In this document: positions 17,532-26,126 of the stretch, piece by piece
How the letters are laid out: every line of letters begins with the position of its first letter
Numbering within the stretch: the first letter of the stretch is position 1
DNA from: Paenibacillus mesophilus
GTDB lineage: Bacteria > Bacillota > Bacilli > Paenibacillales > NBRC-103111
NCBI RefSeq assembly: GCF_005938385.1
Contig: NZ_VCRA01000020.1
Coordinates: forward strand, 58,090-122,089
Reading direction: 5' to 3'
DNA: 64,000 bases
Program-made: the position numbers and the translations under genes
Notes under the pieces: generated by a model
Databases searched by the model: none
Seen by the model: only the letters and a program-made list of their open reading frames with translations
What the model was told of the DNA's origin: nothing

Positions 17532-18434
17532 TTACGGCGTTGTGGTTTCTTTCGGGTACGATTTCCAGCCGATGTTCGAAACGTTCCATTTCCCGTCGCT
17601 TTGCTGCCAGAACCTCAGCTTGTACGTAACGAACCATTTGTCCGTGCCTTGGGTGAGCACCTCGTATTCGTTCTCGGCTTCCATCGGCTTGATCGTGAGG
17701 CCGGTCTCATACGTGCCGAAATAGTCGTTCAACGCCTTCAGCTTCGATTCGCTGATTGTGCCCCCGCCTTCGATAATGGCATACGGATTCAAGTCGCCTT
17801 TGACGCGATCGCTCCAGTACGGTTTAATCAGATCGACGTGCACATACTGCTCTTCGGTCAGCTTTTCCTTCGACAGCTTAGGGGTTCCGACATTGATCGG
17901 AATGTCCTTGATATCTTTCCACCGCATATAGACGGTTCCTTTGTACAGGTTGGTCAAAGTCGGGTACGACTTGTTCTCGTGTACGAAATTGTAGCGGATC
18001 GGCGTATCCAGCGTAATTTGTTCAGGCACTTCCACCTTGGGCGGATCGATCGGAGCCGGCGTACTCGTACCGGTTCCCGTGCCTGTGCCGGTTCCGGCAC
18101 CCGCATTCCCGCCCGTCGACGGAGAAGTCGTTCCCGTCCCGGTTTCGGGCTGTGTCTGGACCGGCATAGCCAGCTTAATAACCTTCTTATCTTCGTCCCA
18201 GCTTACGGTTGCTCCGAGCAGCTCCCCGATCGATTTGAAGGGCAAGTAGCTGCTTCCTTCATAAATAAGAGGGGTCGCGTCTTTTACGCTTTTGCCGTTG
18301 ACCTCTACTTTGAAATCCGGCCGCAAATAAGCATCCACCCGCTCAAGCGTATCTTTCGCATACACGCCGCTCGTGAAGACGATTCCCATCGCGATCGTCA
18401 GCATTATCGTTTTTCTCATCCGTACTTTATCCAT
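17532..18434 (-). CDS. Secreted protein with copper amine oxidase-N (stalk) domain
   Basis: The 300-residue protein begins with a signal peptide (RKTIMLTIAMGIVFTSGVYA). It then has a copper-amine-oxidase N-like domain (DFKVEVNGKSVKDATPLIYEGSSYLPFKSIGELLGATVSWDEDK, split over about 40-85), which is common in secreted proteins of this family of bacteria. A Gly/Thr/Pro linker with GTGTGTGTGTS runs around 105-130. The C-terminal half (about 140-295) has no domain I can name. The linker DNA is a short GT-rich tandem repeat near 18060-18110 that could vary in length. Confidence 0.75.
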   Translation of the reverse strand: MDKVRMRKTIMLTIAMGIVFTSGVYAKDTLERVDAYLRPDFKVEVNGKSVKDATPLIYEGSSYLPFKSIGELLGATVSWDEDKKVIKLAMPVQTQPETGTGTTSPSTGGNAGAGTGTGTGTGTSTPAPIDPPKVEVPEQITLDTPIRYNFVHENKSYPTLTNLYKGTVYMRWKDIKDIPINVGTPKLSKEKLTEEQYVHVDLIKPYWSDRVKGDLNPYAIIEGGGTISESKLKALNDYFGTYETGLTIKPMEAENEYEVLTQGTDKWFVTYKLRFWQQSDGKWNVSNIGWKSYPKETTTP

Positions 18435-18636
18435 TTGCGCTCCTCTCTCTACTCTCCCTTATCCGCGAGTATATATGTATTCTATTTCCAGATTCTATTA
18501 TATCGCACATGTCGGAATCCGCCTAGGAAGCGTCGACAATTTGCGCCAAGCCTGCGATTGATGTACTGTATGAGTTGTGCGATCACGGTCCGATGCAGAG
18601 GACATCTGGAAAAGTTTCATAGTCAGGAGGCTTCCG

Positions 18637-19260
18637 ATGACGTTCCCCACTTTTAATCAAGAAGATTTCGATGTGTTTACGATTCCCGGCCTGGAGCCGC
18701 GTATGGAAGCTTTAATCCGCCTCGTCCGGCCGAAGCTGACGCAGCTCGGCGAGGAGCTTGCCCCGTTTCTGTCCGCGCACTGCGGGGAGCCGATGTTCCC
18801 GCATGTCGCCAAGCACGCGCGCAGGACGATCAACCCGCCGGCCGACACGTGGGTCGCCTGGGCGAACAACAAGAAGGGCTACAAGGCGCATCCCCACTTC
18901 CAGCTCGGCATGTGGTCGACCCATGTGTTCGTTCAATTCGCCGTCATTTATGAGAGCGGCAATAAAGAAGTATTCGCCCGGCATCTCGAGAAAAAGTTGA
19001 AAGAGATGCGCAAGTCAATTCCAGGGCACTTTCGCTGGTCAACCGACCATATGCAGCCCGAGTCGACCCTTCACGCAGAGATGGGCGAGGATGATTTCGC
19101 GCACATGATCGACAAGCTGAAGCGCGTGAAAAAGACGGAAGCGCTGTGCGGCATACGCATCGAGCGGGACGATCCGCTACTTCACGACCCCGGACGATTC
19201 GCGGAAACGGTCAAACATACGTTCGAGCAAGTAATGCCGCTCTATCGCATCGCATTCTGA
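18637..19260 (+). CDS. DUF1054 family protein (YktB-like)
   Basis: The 207-residue cytosolic protein matches the YktB/DUF1054 family of Bacilli: FNQEDFDVFTIPGLEPRMEALI at the start (split here), HVAKHARRTINPPADTWVAW, GYKAHPHFQLGMW and VFVQFAVIYE. The function is unknown. I place the start at 18637 because AGTCAGGAGG lies in front of that ATG; the longer frame from 18577 has no such site. Confidence 0.85.
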   Translation: MTFPTFNQEDFDVFTIPGLEPRMEALIRLVRPKLTQLGEELAPFLSAHCGEPMFPHVAKHARRTINPPADTWVAWANNKKGYKAHPHFQLGMWSTHVFVQFAVIYESGNKEVFARHLEKKLKEMRKSIPGHFRWSTDHMQPESTLHAEMGEDDFAHMIDKLKRVKKTEALCGIRIERDDPLLHDPGRFAETVKHTFEQVMPLYRIAF

Positions 19261-19352
19261 GGCCGGAGCGCTCGGCAGCAGCCTTTCGTATGATTCTCCA
19301 AAGTTTGGAACAAACTAAACGGGAACTTAGACGAAAGGAAAGGTGATGTTCC

Positions 19353-19934
19353 ATGAATACCCGAGACACGCTCAAGCGGCTCGTTCTCGGCACCTTCGTC
19401 CTCGGTATGTCGGGGACTATCGCATTTTCCGCGCCAAGCTTGCAAGCCCATGCGTCCGCTCTCCATCCGGAAGCTCCCGAAGCGAGGCAAGAAGCCCCCG
19501 AGACGGGTCCCTCCGCAGCGGAGAAAGGTGAGAAGCATCGACATAAAGGCTTCTTCCTGATCGAGGATGCCGCCACGATAATCGGAATCGACAAGGGCGA
19601 GCTGCTGAAGCAGCTGGAAAGCGGCAAAAGCATTGCCGAAGTAGCCGGCGCCAAAGGAATCCAGGAAGCCGATTTGACTAACCGCCTCCTCGCCATCCGT
19701 ATGCAGAAGATCGACGAAGCGGTCAAGTCCGGCAAATGGACGCAGGAGAAGGCGGACCGGATCAAGGAAAGGTTGCCCGATCATTTGAAAATGATGGTCA
19801 ACAACAAAAATTGGAAAGATTGGCACAAAGCCAAGGAGCACAAAGGCAAGGAACATAAGGACAAAGAACATAAGGGCAAGGAGCACAAAAAAGCGAAGGA
19901 AACGCAAGCCGACAACGAGGCATTGCCCTTCTGA
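19353..19934 (+). CDS. Secreted Lys/His-rich protein, hypothetical
   Basis: The 193-residue protein has a signal peptide (RLVLGTFVLGMSGTIAFS) and then a Glu/Pro-rich segment. A helical middle (IDKGELLKQLESGKSIAEVA, then a second similar helix pair) resembles the repeats of secreted DUF2680-like proteins. The C-terminus is a tandem KEHKGKEHKDKEHKGKEHK stretch encoded by near-repeats at about 19827-19890. It could bind anions, metals or the cell wall. The ribosome-binding site is AAAGGAAAGGTG. The stop codon is followed at once by a fragment of the dispersed repeat family. Confidence 0.65.
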   Translation: MNTRDTLKRLVLGTFVLGMSGTIAFSAPSLQAHASALHPEAPEARQEAPETGPSAAEKGEKHRHKGFFLIEDAATIIGIDKGELLKQLESGKSIAEVAGAKGIQEADLTNRLLAIRMQKIDEAVKSGKWTQEKADRIKERLPDHLKMMVNNKNWKDWHKAKEHKGKEHKDKEHKGKEHKKAKETQADNEALPF

Positions 19935-19948
19935 TAGACGTTTTTCTT
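19933..19948. repeat. Short remnant of dispersed repeat family
   Basis: The 16 bases GATAGACGTTTTTCTT are identical to one edge of the full repeat at 33172-33297. They begin at the stop codon of the preceding gene, as other copies do. Confidence 0.55.
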
Positions 19949-19957
19949 TACGAACGG

Positions 19958-19986
19958 AAAACCGGCCTGAACGGGCCGGTTTTTTG
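19958..19986 (+). terminator. Terminator of the secreted Lys/His-rich gene
   Basis: AAAACCGGCC pairs with GGCCGGTTTT around a short loop and is followed by T residues. Confidence 0.88.
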
Positions 19987-20083
19987 CTGCCATACGGTTT
20001 TGTGCCGCCGTCATAAGAATGACATATTTTCGTGCTATACTGTCGGCACCCGAATCCGACGTTTTCGAAAGGCGGTACTTACT

Positions 20084-20995
20084 ATGCGCTTTCCTGCTCT
20101 GAGATCCAGAAAATGGCTTCTCACCTCTACCATCTCCTTCGTCGTGTTCTCGGCCATCACCTGCCTGTATGCCCAGGAGCAGGCTTCCTCCGCCCAAACC
20201 GCCCCGGCTCCGTCGACGGCGGCGGCAGTTTCTCCCGGCGAGGAGCTGTACAAGCAAAACTGCATGGCTTGCCATGCCGCCGATGGAACCGGCATCGGCC
20301 GCAATCCCGCGCTAGTGTCGGACCGGTTCAAGAAAAGATACGGCGCCTATGACAAAGCTTTTGCGTTTATCAGCGACAAAATGCCCGAGAATGCGCCGGG
20401 CTCGCTTCGGGAAGAGGAGTATGAAGCGATCGTCAAATATGTATTGTCCTTGAACGGCATTCCTACGGACTTCTCGGATATTGCCGGCCATTGGGCGGAA
20501 GGAGCGATTACCGCCCTGCAACGCAAACAAGCCGTCGACGGGTATACCGTTAACGGCAGCCTGTTGTTTAAACCGGATCAGCCGATTACCAGAGCCGAAT
20601 TCGTCGCTTACTTGGTTAAAGCGAAGCAGTTGTTTCTGTCCAACGATTCCGGGTCGGCCTGGAAAGATATCGGCAAATCCAAATACAAAACGTATATCGT
20701 CACGGCGGTCGAATACGGCATCGTCGATGGATATCCCGACTCTACCTTTCGTCCGGACAAACCGATCAGCCGCGCCGAGATTGCGGCAATCGTGACGCGC
20801 AGCGAGGTGCTCGATGCCGAAGGCTCCACGGCGCTCTCCTTCCGAGACGTTCCCTCGGGGCATTGGGCCGGGAGCGTCATCCAAGCAGCCGTTCGCGCCG
20901 AATTGTTCAACGGATACGAGGACGGAACGTTTCGCCCGGATCAATCGATCAGCCGCGCGGAAGCCGCCGCCGTTTTGAACAGGATTGTCCCCTAG
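20084..20995 (+). CDS. Cytochrome c fused to three SLH domains
   Basis: This 303-residue exported protein has a signal sequence or anchor at about 10-30 and a class I cytochrome c domain. The haem motif is CMACH (60-64), and the likely axial methionine is M100 in SDKMPENAPGSL. Three S-layer-homology repeats follow, starting near 130 (FSDIAGHWAEGAI), 189 (WKDIGKSKYKTYI) and 252 (FRDVPSGHWAGSV), each ending in a TRAE or SRAE motif. The SLH domains would hold the haem domain on secondary cell-wall polymer outside the membrane. The ATG at 20084 follows AAAGGCGG; the longer frame has no support. An electron-transfer role is inferred; no partner genes are adjacent. Confidence 0.88.
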   Translation: MRFPALRSRKWLLTSTISFVVFSAITCLYAQEQASSAQTAPAPSTAAAVSPGEELYKQNCMACHAADGTGIGRNPALVSDRFKKRYGAYDKAFAFISDKMPENAPGSLREEEYEAIVKYVLSLNGIPTDFSDIAGHWAEGAITALQRKQAVDGYTVNGSLLFKPDQPITRAEFVAYLVKAKQLFLSNDSGSAWKDIGKSKYKTYIVTAVEYGIVDGYPDSTFRPDKPISRAEIAAIVTRSEVLDAEGSTALSFRDVPSGHWAGSVIQAAVRAELFNGYEDGTFRPDQSISRAEAAAVLNRIVP

Positions 20996-21016
20996 GATCC
21001 GCCCTCGTATTGTCGG

Positions 21017-21862
21017 CTAAGCCCGGGAGTAAAGAAGCGGATTCAGATGGGTCGCCGCGACGTCTCCGGGCTTAAGGCCCGGGAAACACGCTTCCATGTC
21101 GTTCTTTCTGGCGTTGGAATCCGGTTCCGCCACCCTCTCCCCATCCGCGTAATAAATGATCGTCATCACTTCGCGCATCGTCTCAGTCGGATTGCCCGGA
21201 GCGGCATGGAGCGTCCAGCCCGCATGAAAGGTCGCATCCCCCGCGGCGAGCGCCCCGTAGTTCGCCTTCTCCAGCCCTTTGCTCTCGATATACGCGCCGA
21301 GCGTCCGGTGGGACTCGTCTGAGATAACGGTTTTGCTAATATATCCGAACTTATGCGACCCCGAGGCGAACGTCATCGAGCCCACCTCCTCGGTAACCGG
21401 CACGAGCGGCATCCACATCGTGATCGTGTTCGGGGTATCGAGCGGCCAATAAATTTGATCCTGATGCCATGGCGTATGCCCTCCTCCCGGCTCCTTGAAC
21501 AGTGCCTGATCGTGATAGAGGCGCACCCCGTCCACCCCCATCAAATCGGCGGCGATTTGCGCGAATCTGCGGGCCAGCACGAATTTCCTCGCCGCCTCGT
21601 TTTTCGTCCACAAATTGCCGATCTGGATAAACGCTTTGCCGTACGTATCCCGTTCGTGCAGCGGCTTCGAGTGATTGTTGTGCTCCCGCACAAAATCGGC
21701 GATCGCCGGTCTGTATCCGGCGATTTCGTGTACGCCAGCCACCTGGCGCAGAACGATATGCCCGTTCTCCCGATAACTTGCCGCTAGCTCCCCGGTAACC
21801 GTGTAGCTGTCGTTCAGATCGGGCAAGCTTCCGGCAGCTCCTGCCGATTGATTCCTTTCCAT
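21017..21862 (-). CDS. Phytanoyl-CoA dioxygenase (PhyH) family protein
   Basis: This 281-residue protein belongs to the Fe(II)/2-oxoglutarate oxygenases. The metal triad is visible as HQD in TPWHQDQIYWPLD and the distal histidine in HAGWTLHAAPGNPT, with arginine following in the ETMREVMTIIYY block. Members hydroxylate small molecules, and the substrate is not predictable here. A GAGG site precedes the ATG at 21862. It lies downstream of an AraC-family regulator on the same strand, which may control it. Confidence 0.85.
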   Translation of the reverse strand: MERNQSAGAAGSLPDLNDSYTVTGELAASYRENGHIVLRQVAGVHEIAGYRPAIADFVREHNNHSKPLHERDTYGKAFIQIGNLWTKNEAARKFVLARRFAQIAADLMGVDGVRLYHDQALFKEPGGGHTPWHQDQIYWPLDTPNTITMWMPLVPVTEEVGSMTFASGSHKFGYISKTVISDESHRTLGAYIESKGLEKANYGALAAGDATFHAGWTLHAAPGNPTETMREVMTIIYYADGERVAEPDSNARKNDMEACFPGLKPGDVAATHLNPLLYSRA

Positions 21863-22005
21863 TCGCTCATGACCTCGTTTCGGTAAATTTGCTGTAAACG
21901 CTGCAATCTACCCCGATTGTAGCAAGAGCGGACGAAGCTTTCTTTGTGAAATGCCTTCGAATTTTTGTATATTCCGACTGAACCGTGCCCCCTCTGCACC
22001 GCTAT

Positions 22006-22893
22006 TTACTTCGAAGCACCCTCATGCTCGCGGCGGTACGATCCGGGGGTTATGCCCGTACTTTTCTTGAAAGCCTTCGAGAAGTGATGAATATCGGTAA
22101 ATCCGCACAGCTCGGATATTTGCGGCAGCGTCATCGTAGAACCGGCGAGCAAATCGCGGGCATGCTGTACGCGCATACGCAGCACGTACTGGTAAGGGGA
22201 TTGCCCGAACGTTTGCCGGAACAAAGCCGTGAACCGGGACGGAGACAGCTTCGCCTGACGCGCCAGCTGCTCCACCGTCAGCCGCTCGGACAGGCGAAGC
22301 GAGCAATACGATGTAACCCAATTCAGTTGGCCCGTACCTGCCGAGGCCGTCCCCCCCTTGCCATAGCTTCTCAGCAGCATAAGCACCGCCTCCGTCGCGA
22401 GCTGCTGGGCTTCCAGCTGCCCCATAGGCGTCTGCTCCATCCAAAGCGCGATCGCTTTCAGAAACGCATCGCGAAAATGCGCCGAATCCGCCGGATAAAA
22501 CTGAACCGGAACATCCACATCGTTAAAATCGTTCAGCTTCGGCTGCAGCAGATGAGCGTATTCGTCAAGCGCCACTTGGCCCGGCCTCGTCGGGAAGCTC
22601 TCGCTGCGTCGCGGATTGTAGAACAAATCGAGATGGGCAAACGGCGTAATCGTATTTGTCGTCCCTTCGAACCAATGAAGATCACCCGGCTGCACCAGGC
22701 AAAAATCTCCGTCGCGGAGCCGGTATTCCTTCCCTTCCACATACAGATGGAAGTTCCCCTCCTGCACATAGATGAGCAAATAGTCGAGAAGACGCCGCTC
22801 CCCATACTTGTACGGATACCGCACCGCAAAGTCAGCCTGACGAATATACGGGACCAGAGGGCTGGCGGCTATTTGCTCATAAACCGATTTCAT
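22006..22893 (-). CDS. AraC-family transcriptional regulator
   Basis: The 295-residue protein has a cupin-type sensor domain (YLLIYVQEGNFHLYVEGKEY, DGDFCLVQPGDLHWFEG, about 50-95). The C-terminal double helix-turn-helix is in LTVEQLARQAKLSPSRFTALFRQTFG and ISELCGFTDIHHFSKAFKKSTGITPGSYR (both split for display). The start at 22893 follows GGGAGGAG with good spacing. The upstream frame to 22938 is unneeded. It probably responds to a sugar and controls the PhyH gene 143 bases downstream. Confidence 0.88.
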   Translation of the reverse strand: MKSVYEQIAASPLVPYIRQADFAVRYPYKYGERRLLDYLLIYVQEGNFHLYVEGKEYRLRDGDFCLVQPGDLHWFEGTTNTITPFAHLDLFYNPRRSESFPTRPGQVALDEYAHLLQPKLNDFNDVDVPVQFYPADSAHFRDAFLKAIALWMEQTPMGQLEAQQLATEAVLMLLRSYGKGGTASAGTGQLNWVTSYCSLRLSERLTVEQLARQAKLSPSRFTALFRQTFGQSPYQYVLRMRVQHARDLLAGSTMTLPQISELCGFTDIHHFSKAFKKSTGITPGSYRREHEGASK

Positions 22894-22961
22894 CCGCGTC
22901 TCCTCCCGCTCGGGCAACGTTTGCCTTAGCGTTATCACACTGCGCTGAATTGTGCGATTTT

Positions 22962-23702
22962 TTATTGCTTCGTTGAGTTTGTCGGGATAACTCCCTCGGG
23001 GACTTCGCCGTCCATGTCCAAATAGTAATGCCTTATAGGAGCTAACTTCTCATCCAACTCATATACAAGCGGAACGCCCGTCGGAATATTCAGATCGACA
23101 ATACCGTCTGCAGGAATTTGATCCAAATATTTCACCAAAGCCCTCAACGTATTGCCATGAGCGGAAATGATCACTTTTTTGTCTTCTTTCAGAGCCGGTA
23201 CGATGGAATGATGCCAATACTCGATCACGCGTTTCTCGGTATCCTCCAAATTTTCGCTCAAGGGGATTTCACGCTTCTCCAAATGCTTGTATTTAGGGTC
23301 ATTCCCATCATATCGCTCGTCTTCCAGGTCGAGCTGGGGCGGTCTTACGGTAACCGATCTTCTCCAAATATGGACTTGTTCTTCCCCGTATTTTTGAGCC
23401 GTTTCCGCTTTGTTCAATCCTTGCAGCGCACCATAGTGTCTTTCGTTCAGCTTCCATGACTTCGAGACGGGAATCCACATCAGGTCCATCTCGTGCAGGA
23501 TGATCCATAACGTTCGAATCGCTCTTTTTAAGACGGAAGTGTGGGCTTGATCAAATAAGTATCCGTGCTTCTTCAGTATCGTTCCCGCTCTCCTTGCTTC
23601 TTGCAAGCCGGTTTCGGATAAGTCGACATCCGTCCATCCGGTAAACCGATTTTCCAAATTCCATACGCTTTGACCGTGACGAATCAGCACCAATTTGATC
23701 AT
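22962..23702 (-). CDS. gpmA: 2,3-bisphosphoglycerate-dependent phosphoglycerate mutase
   Basis: This 246-residue glycolytic enzyme interconverts 3- and 2-phosphoglycerate. The phosphohistidine motif LIRHGQSVWN lies at the N-terminus, with GWTDVDLSETG, KLNERHYGALQG, the WRRS substrate block and the second catalytic histidine in SAHGNTLRAL. The ATG at 23702 gives the canonical MIKLVLIRHG start; the longer frame is rejected. The gene is more AT-rich than most neighbours and sits with two Nudix genes of similar composition, which hints at separate origin. Confidence 0.95.
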   Translation of the reverse strand: MIKLVLIRHGQSVWNLENRFTGWTDVDLSETGLQEARRAGTILKKHGYLFDQAHTSVLKRAIRTLWIILHEMDLMWIPVSKSWKLNERHYGALQGLNKAETAQKYGEEQVHIWRRSVTVRPPQLDLEDERYDGNDPKYKHLEKREIPLSENLEDTEKRVIEYWHHSIVPALKEDKKVIISAHGNTLRALVKYLDQIPADGIVDLNIPTGVPLVYELDEKLAPIRHYYLDMDGEVPEGVIPTNSTKQ

Positions 23703-23828
23703 CAGTTTCAGCCTTTCGGTTTGGAATGCATTTCCTATTTTTCCCCGTATAAAGTAAGGAAATATACTCTCGAACTCGAACAACTAATCGATATGATGGA
23801 CTCCATGTGGAAGCGCCTAGCGGTAAAA

Positions 23829-24293
23829 TCATGGTGCCACGAATCGTTTTACATAATTCCCCAGCTCTCCGATCCTGCTTTTAACCAGCGGATTGGTTCC
23901 TTCGGGCAAATGGGTTGTCTTATAAAATCCGGCCTCGCGTACTTCGACCCCATCCGGTTTTAATTCCCCCTCATATTCCGTGCAGATGTATCCGATTACT
24001 ACATTGTAGTATTCATCGCCGTTTCTCAGTTTTGTATACAGCTCTTTGCCGGAAAACACTCCGAACAGGCTCAGATTTTTCAGCTCGAGTCCGAGCTCTT
24101 CGCGGATTTCCCTTCTGGCGCAGTCTTCGGCCGATTCGCCCAACTCCATCAATCCTCCGGGTATGCCCCAAGTATTATCCCTGTATTGGACGAGCAGTAT
24201 TTCTCCGGCTGCATTCCTAATAACGACGCTCGGCCTGACTAATATTAAAGGTCGGGTGCCTACGACTTTTCTTAGTTCTTCAATGTACCCCAA
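23829..24293 (-). CDS. Nudix hydrolase
   Basis: The 154-residue protein contains a complete Nudix box at residues 47-69 (G-x5-E-x7-REIREELGL), including all metal-binding glutamates. The family hydrolyses nucleoside diphosphates linked to another group; the substrate is unknown. The N-terminus LVRPSVVIRNAAGEILLVQY is the typical first strand pair. It is followed by gpmA on the same strand and preceded by a second, frameshifted Nudix gene. Confidence 0.9.
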   Translation of the reverse strand: MGYIEELRKVVGTRPLILVRPSVVIRNAAGEILLVQYRDNTWGIPGGLMELGESAEDCARREIREELGLELKNLSLFGVFSGKELYTKLRNGDEYYNVVIGYICTEYEGELKPDGVEVREAGFYKTTHLPEGTNPLVKSRIGELGNYVKRFVAP

Positions 24294-24320
24294 ATTGCTG
24301 CCTCCTCGGAATTGAATTTG

Positions 24321-24703
24321 TTACAACTCGATCCGCCCTGCGATCTTGCTTGATAGAAGTTCCAGCATCGGCCTGGTGTACGAATCGAAATAATCATATT
24401 CGTTGACGCCGATCCATTTGAGTTCCAGTATATCTTCGTTTTCTCGGAGAGTTTTATCGAGACTGATGGTCCCCTCGAAGCTTTTGACATAGTACGTGTA
24501 CTTCTTGTCCGTTTCATGAAGGAGTTCTAGCTCTTGAACGATTAGTCCCGTCTCTTCTTGTACTTCCCTAATGCATGCCTGCTCCGGGGTTTCGTTTGCA
24601 TCAATCCCTCCGCCGGGATAATTCCATACGATATCTCCTCTCTTGACGTATTGCTTACCATTAGTATTTTATCGACTTTAAGAATCAGCGCTTGTGAGAT
24701 CAC
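24321..24703 (-). pseudogene. Second Nudix hydrolase gene with a one-base deletion
   Basis: From a GTG at 24703, behind CGGGAGGAG, the frame reads VISQALILKVDKILMV. It then needs a shift to continue as QYVKRGDIVWNYPGGGID and a Nudix box (ACIREVQEETGL), ending at 24321. The break is at GTAAGCAATAC (24649-24659 region), where one more A would restore V-K-Q-Y. With that base the gene has 128 codons. It is either a sequencing error in a short A run or a recent mutation. The similarity to a Nudix protein is clear across both parts. Confidence 0.8.
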
Positions 24704-24846
24704 GATGATTCGCTCCTCCCGTAGTTTTCGGTACATGGCCGAATGTATCGTACATTTGTTAAGCTCATAGTTCGTGCTTCAACCATCATTTCCCTTTTTT
24801 TCAAGGTGACCTATCAAAATAGCAGTTCTTTCCCGACCGCGGGCAG

Positions 24847-24929
24847 TATAATAAAAACGTCTATCGACGTACTTCTAGGATGAGCGACCGCGATCAAGAG
24901 GAAGTTTTTCTTGGTAAAGATAAAAAAAA
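24847..24929 (+). repeat. Dispersed intergenic repeat, copy A (partial)
   Basis: It contains AAAAACGTCTATCGACGTA, then GGATGAGCGACCGCGAT and GGAAGTTTTTCTTGGTAAAG. These match the reverse complement of the copy at 33172-33297 and the end of the copy at 55987-56167. Confidence 0.75.
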
Positions 24930-24955
24930 TACAACCCCGGAAATCCCGGGGTTGT
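24923..24955 (-). terminator. Terminator downstream of the minus-strand ABC/aldolase operon
   Basis: A perfect 10-base stem (ACAACCCCGG / CCGGGGTTGT) is followed on the minus strand by a run of eight T residues. The operon ending at 25202 is the nearest upstream gene on that strand. Confidence 0.8.
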
Positions 24956-24994
24956 CAGGCTTGTTTAGAAAGTAAAAAGAGAATGGAACATCCA

Positions 24995-25118
24995 AGAGGG
25001 GTTGGGGAGATGTGCGTAAAGCGAAGCGTCTGACTTTAAAATCGAGTTGTAACCGCGAAAATTATAATAAAGCAACTCGATTTTAACGGAAGTGGAGCGC
25101 ATTCCCCAACTCCTCGTC
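24995..25118. repeat. Large inverted repeat element
   Basis: The inner arms AAAATCGAGTTG (25038-25049) and CAACTCGATTTT (25073-25084) pair perfectly over 12 bases. Outer arms around GGTTGGGGA and TCCCCAAC also pair. It could form a long hairpin in RNA or be a MITE-like relic. Confidence 0.6.
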
Positions 25119-25201
25119 TTCATTGCTTCCTCTTTTGTACACTTTCTCAACAAACTCACAACTACGGAAAAACTCCAGGGTTGTATCCTTCAGACCGCAC
25201 A

Positions 25202-26104
25202 TTAAGCGTAGTGCGTCACCGCGTTCAGTTCGTCCAGCTTCCGCTTCAGATCGGCGATCTCGTACTCAGGCAGGTCGAGCTGCGGAGCTCTCATATGGCC
25301 CGCGTCGATGCCTCTCAGCTTGAGCGCTTCTTTGAAGTAGGACATGTTGCTGCCGCTCTTCAGTGTCTCGCAATATTGGATTGCGATGCGCTGCAGCTTT
25401 CTCGCTTTCTCCAGGTCTTTCTCGAGGAACGCGTTGTAAACCGCAACGAACGGCTCGGGGTATACGCAGGAAACGCCCGAGATGACGCCTTCACAGCCCA
25501 TCGCCAGCGCCGCGAGGAACAGGCGGTCGGAGCCTTGCATGACGGAGAAGTCGCCGCCCTTGATGTTCAAATATTCGTTCGTCCGCAGAAAGTCGGGATA
25601 GCTGTATTTGATGCCGATGACGTTGCTGCATTTCGCCGCCACTTTCTCGGCAACCTCGGTCTTCAGATCGTTCGCCGCACATTGCGGGATGTTGTACAAA
25701 TAGACAGGGAACGTCTCGGGTACGCTCGAAGCGACCGTTACGAAATATTGCTCCAGCTCTCGATCGTTCGCCCCGAAGAACGCAGGCGTGACGACTCCGA
25801 TCCCGTCGGCTCCAATCTCGCTCGCATGCTTCGCCAGCTCGACCGTGTCGTTCTGCGTCATCGCGCCCACGTGAATGAACACGGTAACTCTGCCGGCCGC
25901 CTTGCGAACGACCGTTTCGGCAACGGCTTTGCGTTCCGATACGGACAACCGCAGCATTTCGCCCGTCGTGCCGAGCGGGTACAAGCAGTGAACGCCTTTC
26001 GAGATGAGGAACTCGGTCAACTGCTCCACTTTGCCGTAATCAATCGTTCCATCCTTGTGAAACGGGGTAACCATAGCTGTCGTAACGCCGTATAAATGTT
26101 TCAT
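25202..26104 (-). CDS. DapA-family aldolase (dihydrodipicolinate synthase superfamily)
   Basis: This 300-residue TIM-barrel class I aldolase has the Schiff-base lysine K166 in IGIKYSYPD, the proton-relay tyrosine Y137 in VYLYNIPQ, and the GTTGE carboxylate-binding loop near 45-49. The superfamily includes DapA, N-acetylneuraminate lyase and 2-keto-3-deoxy sugar-acid aldolases. Its place at the end of an operon with a sugar importer, a kinase, a LarA-like protein and a hydroxyacid dehydrogenase argues for sugar-acid cleavage over lysine biosynthesis. The spacer to the upstream kinase is about 36 bases and contains the edge of a repeat. Confidence 0.85.
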   Translation of the reverse strand: MKHLYGVTTAMVTPFHKDGTIDYGKVEQLTEFLISKGVHCLYPLGTTGEMLRLSVSERKAVAETVVRKAAGRVTVFIHVGAMTQNDTVELAKHASEIGADGIGVVTPAFFGANDRELEQYFVTVASSVPETFPVYLYNIPQCAANDLKTEVAEKVAAKCSNVIGIKYSYPDFLRTNEYLNIKGGDFSVMQGSDRLFLAALAMGCEGVISGVSCVYPEPFVAVYNAFLEKDLEKARKLQRIAIQYCETLKSGSNMSYFKEALKLRGIDAGHMRAPQLDLPEYEIADLKRKLDELNAVTHYA

Positions 26105-26126
26105 GCTCCGCTCTCTCCTCTATCAA

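Larger units (their letters stand above)
24704..25201. other. Noncoding stretch with repeat, terminator and inverted repeat
   Basis: No gene is supported. The stretch holds a partial copy of the dispersed repeat family (24847-24929), a strong hairpin (24931-24955) and a larger palindromic element (24995-25118). The ORF at 24965-25159 merely reads across the palindrome and is not counted. Confidence 0.6.

Noticed and set aside
24965..25159. 64-codon minus-strand frame
   Set aside because: It spans the large palindrome and has no start signal or family resemblance.
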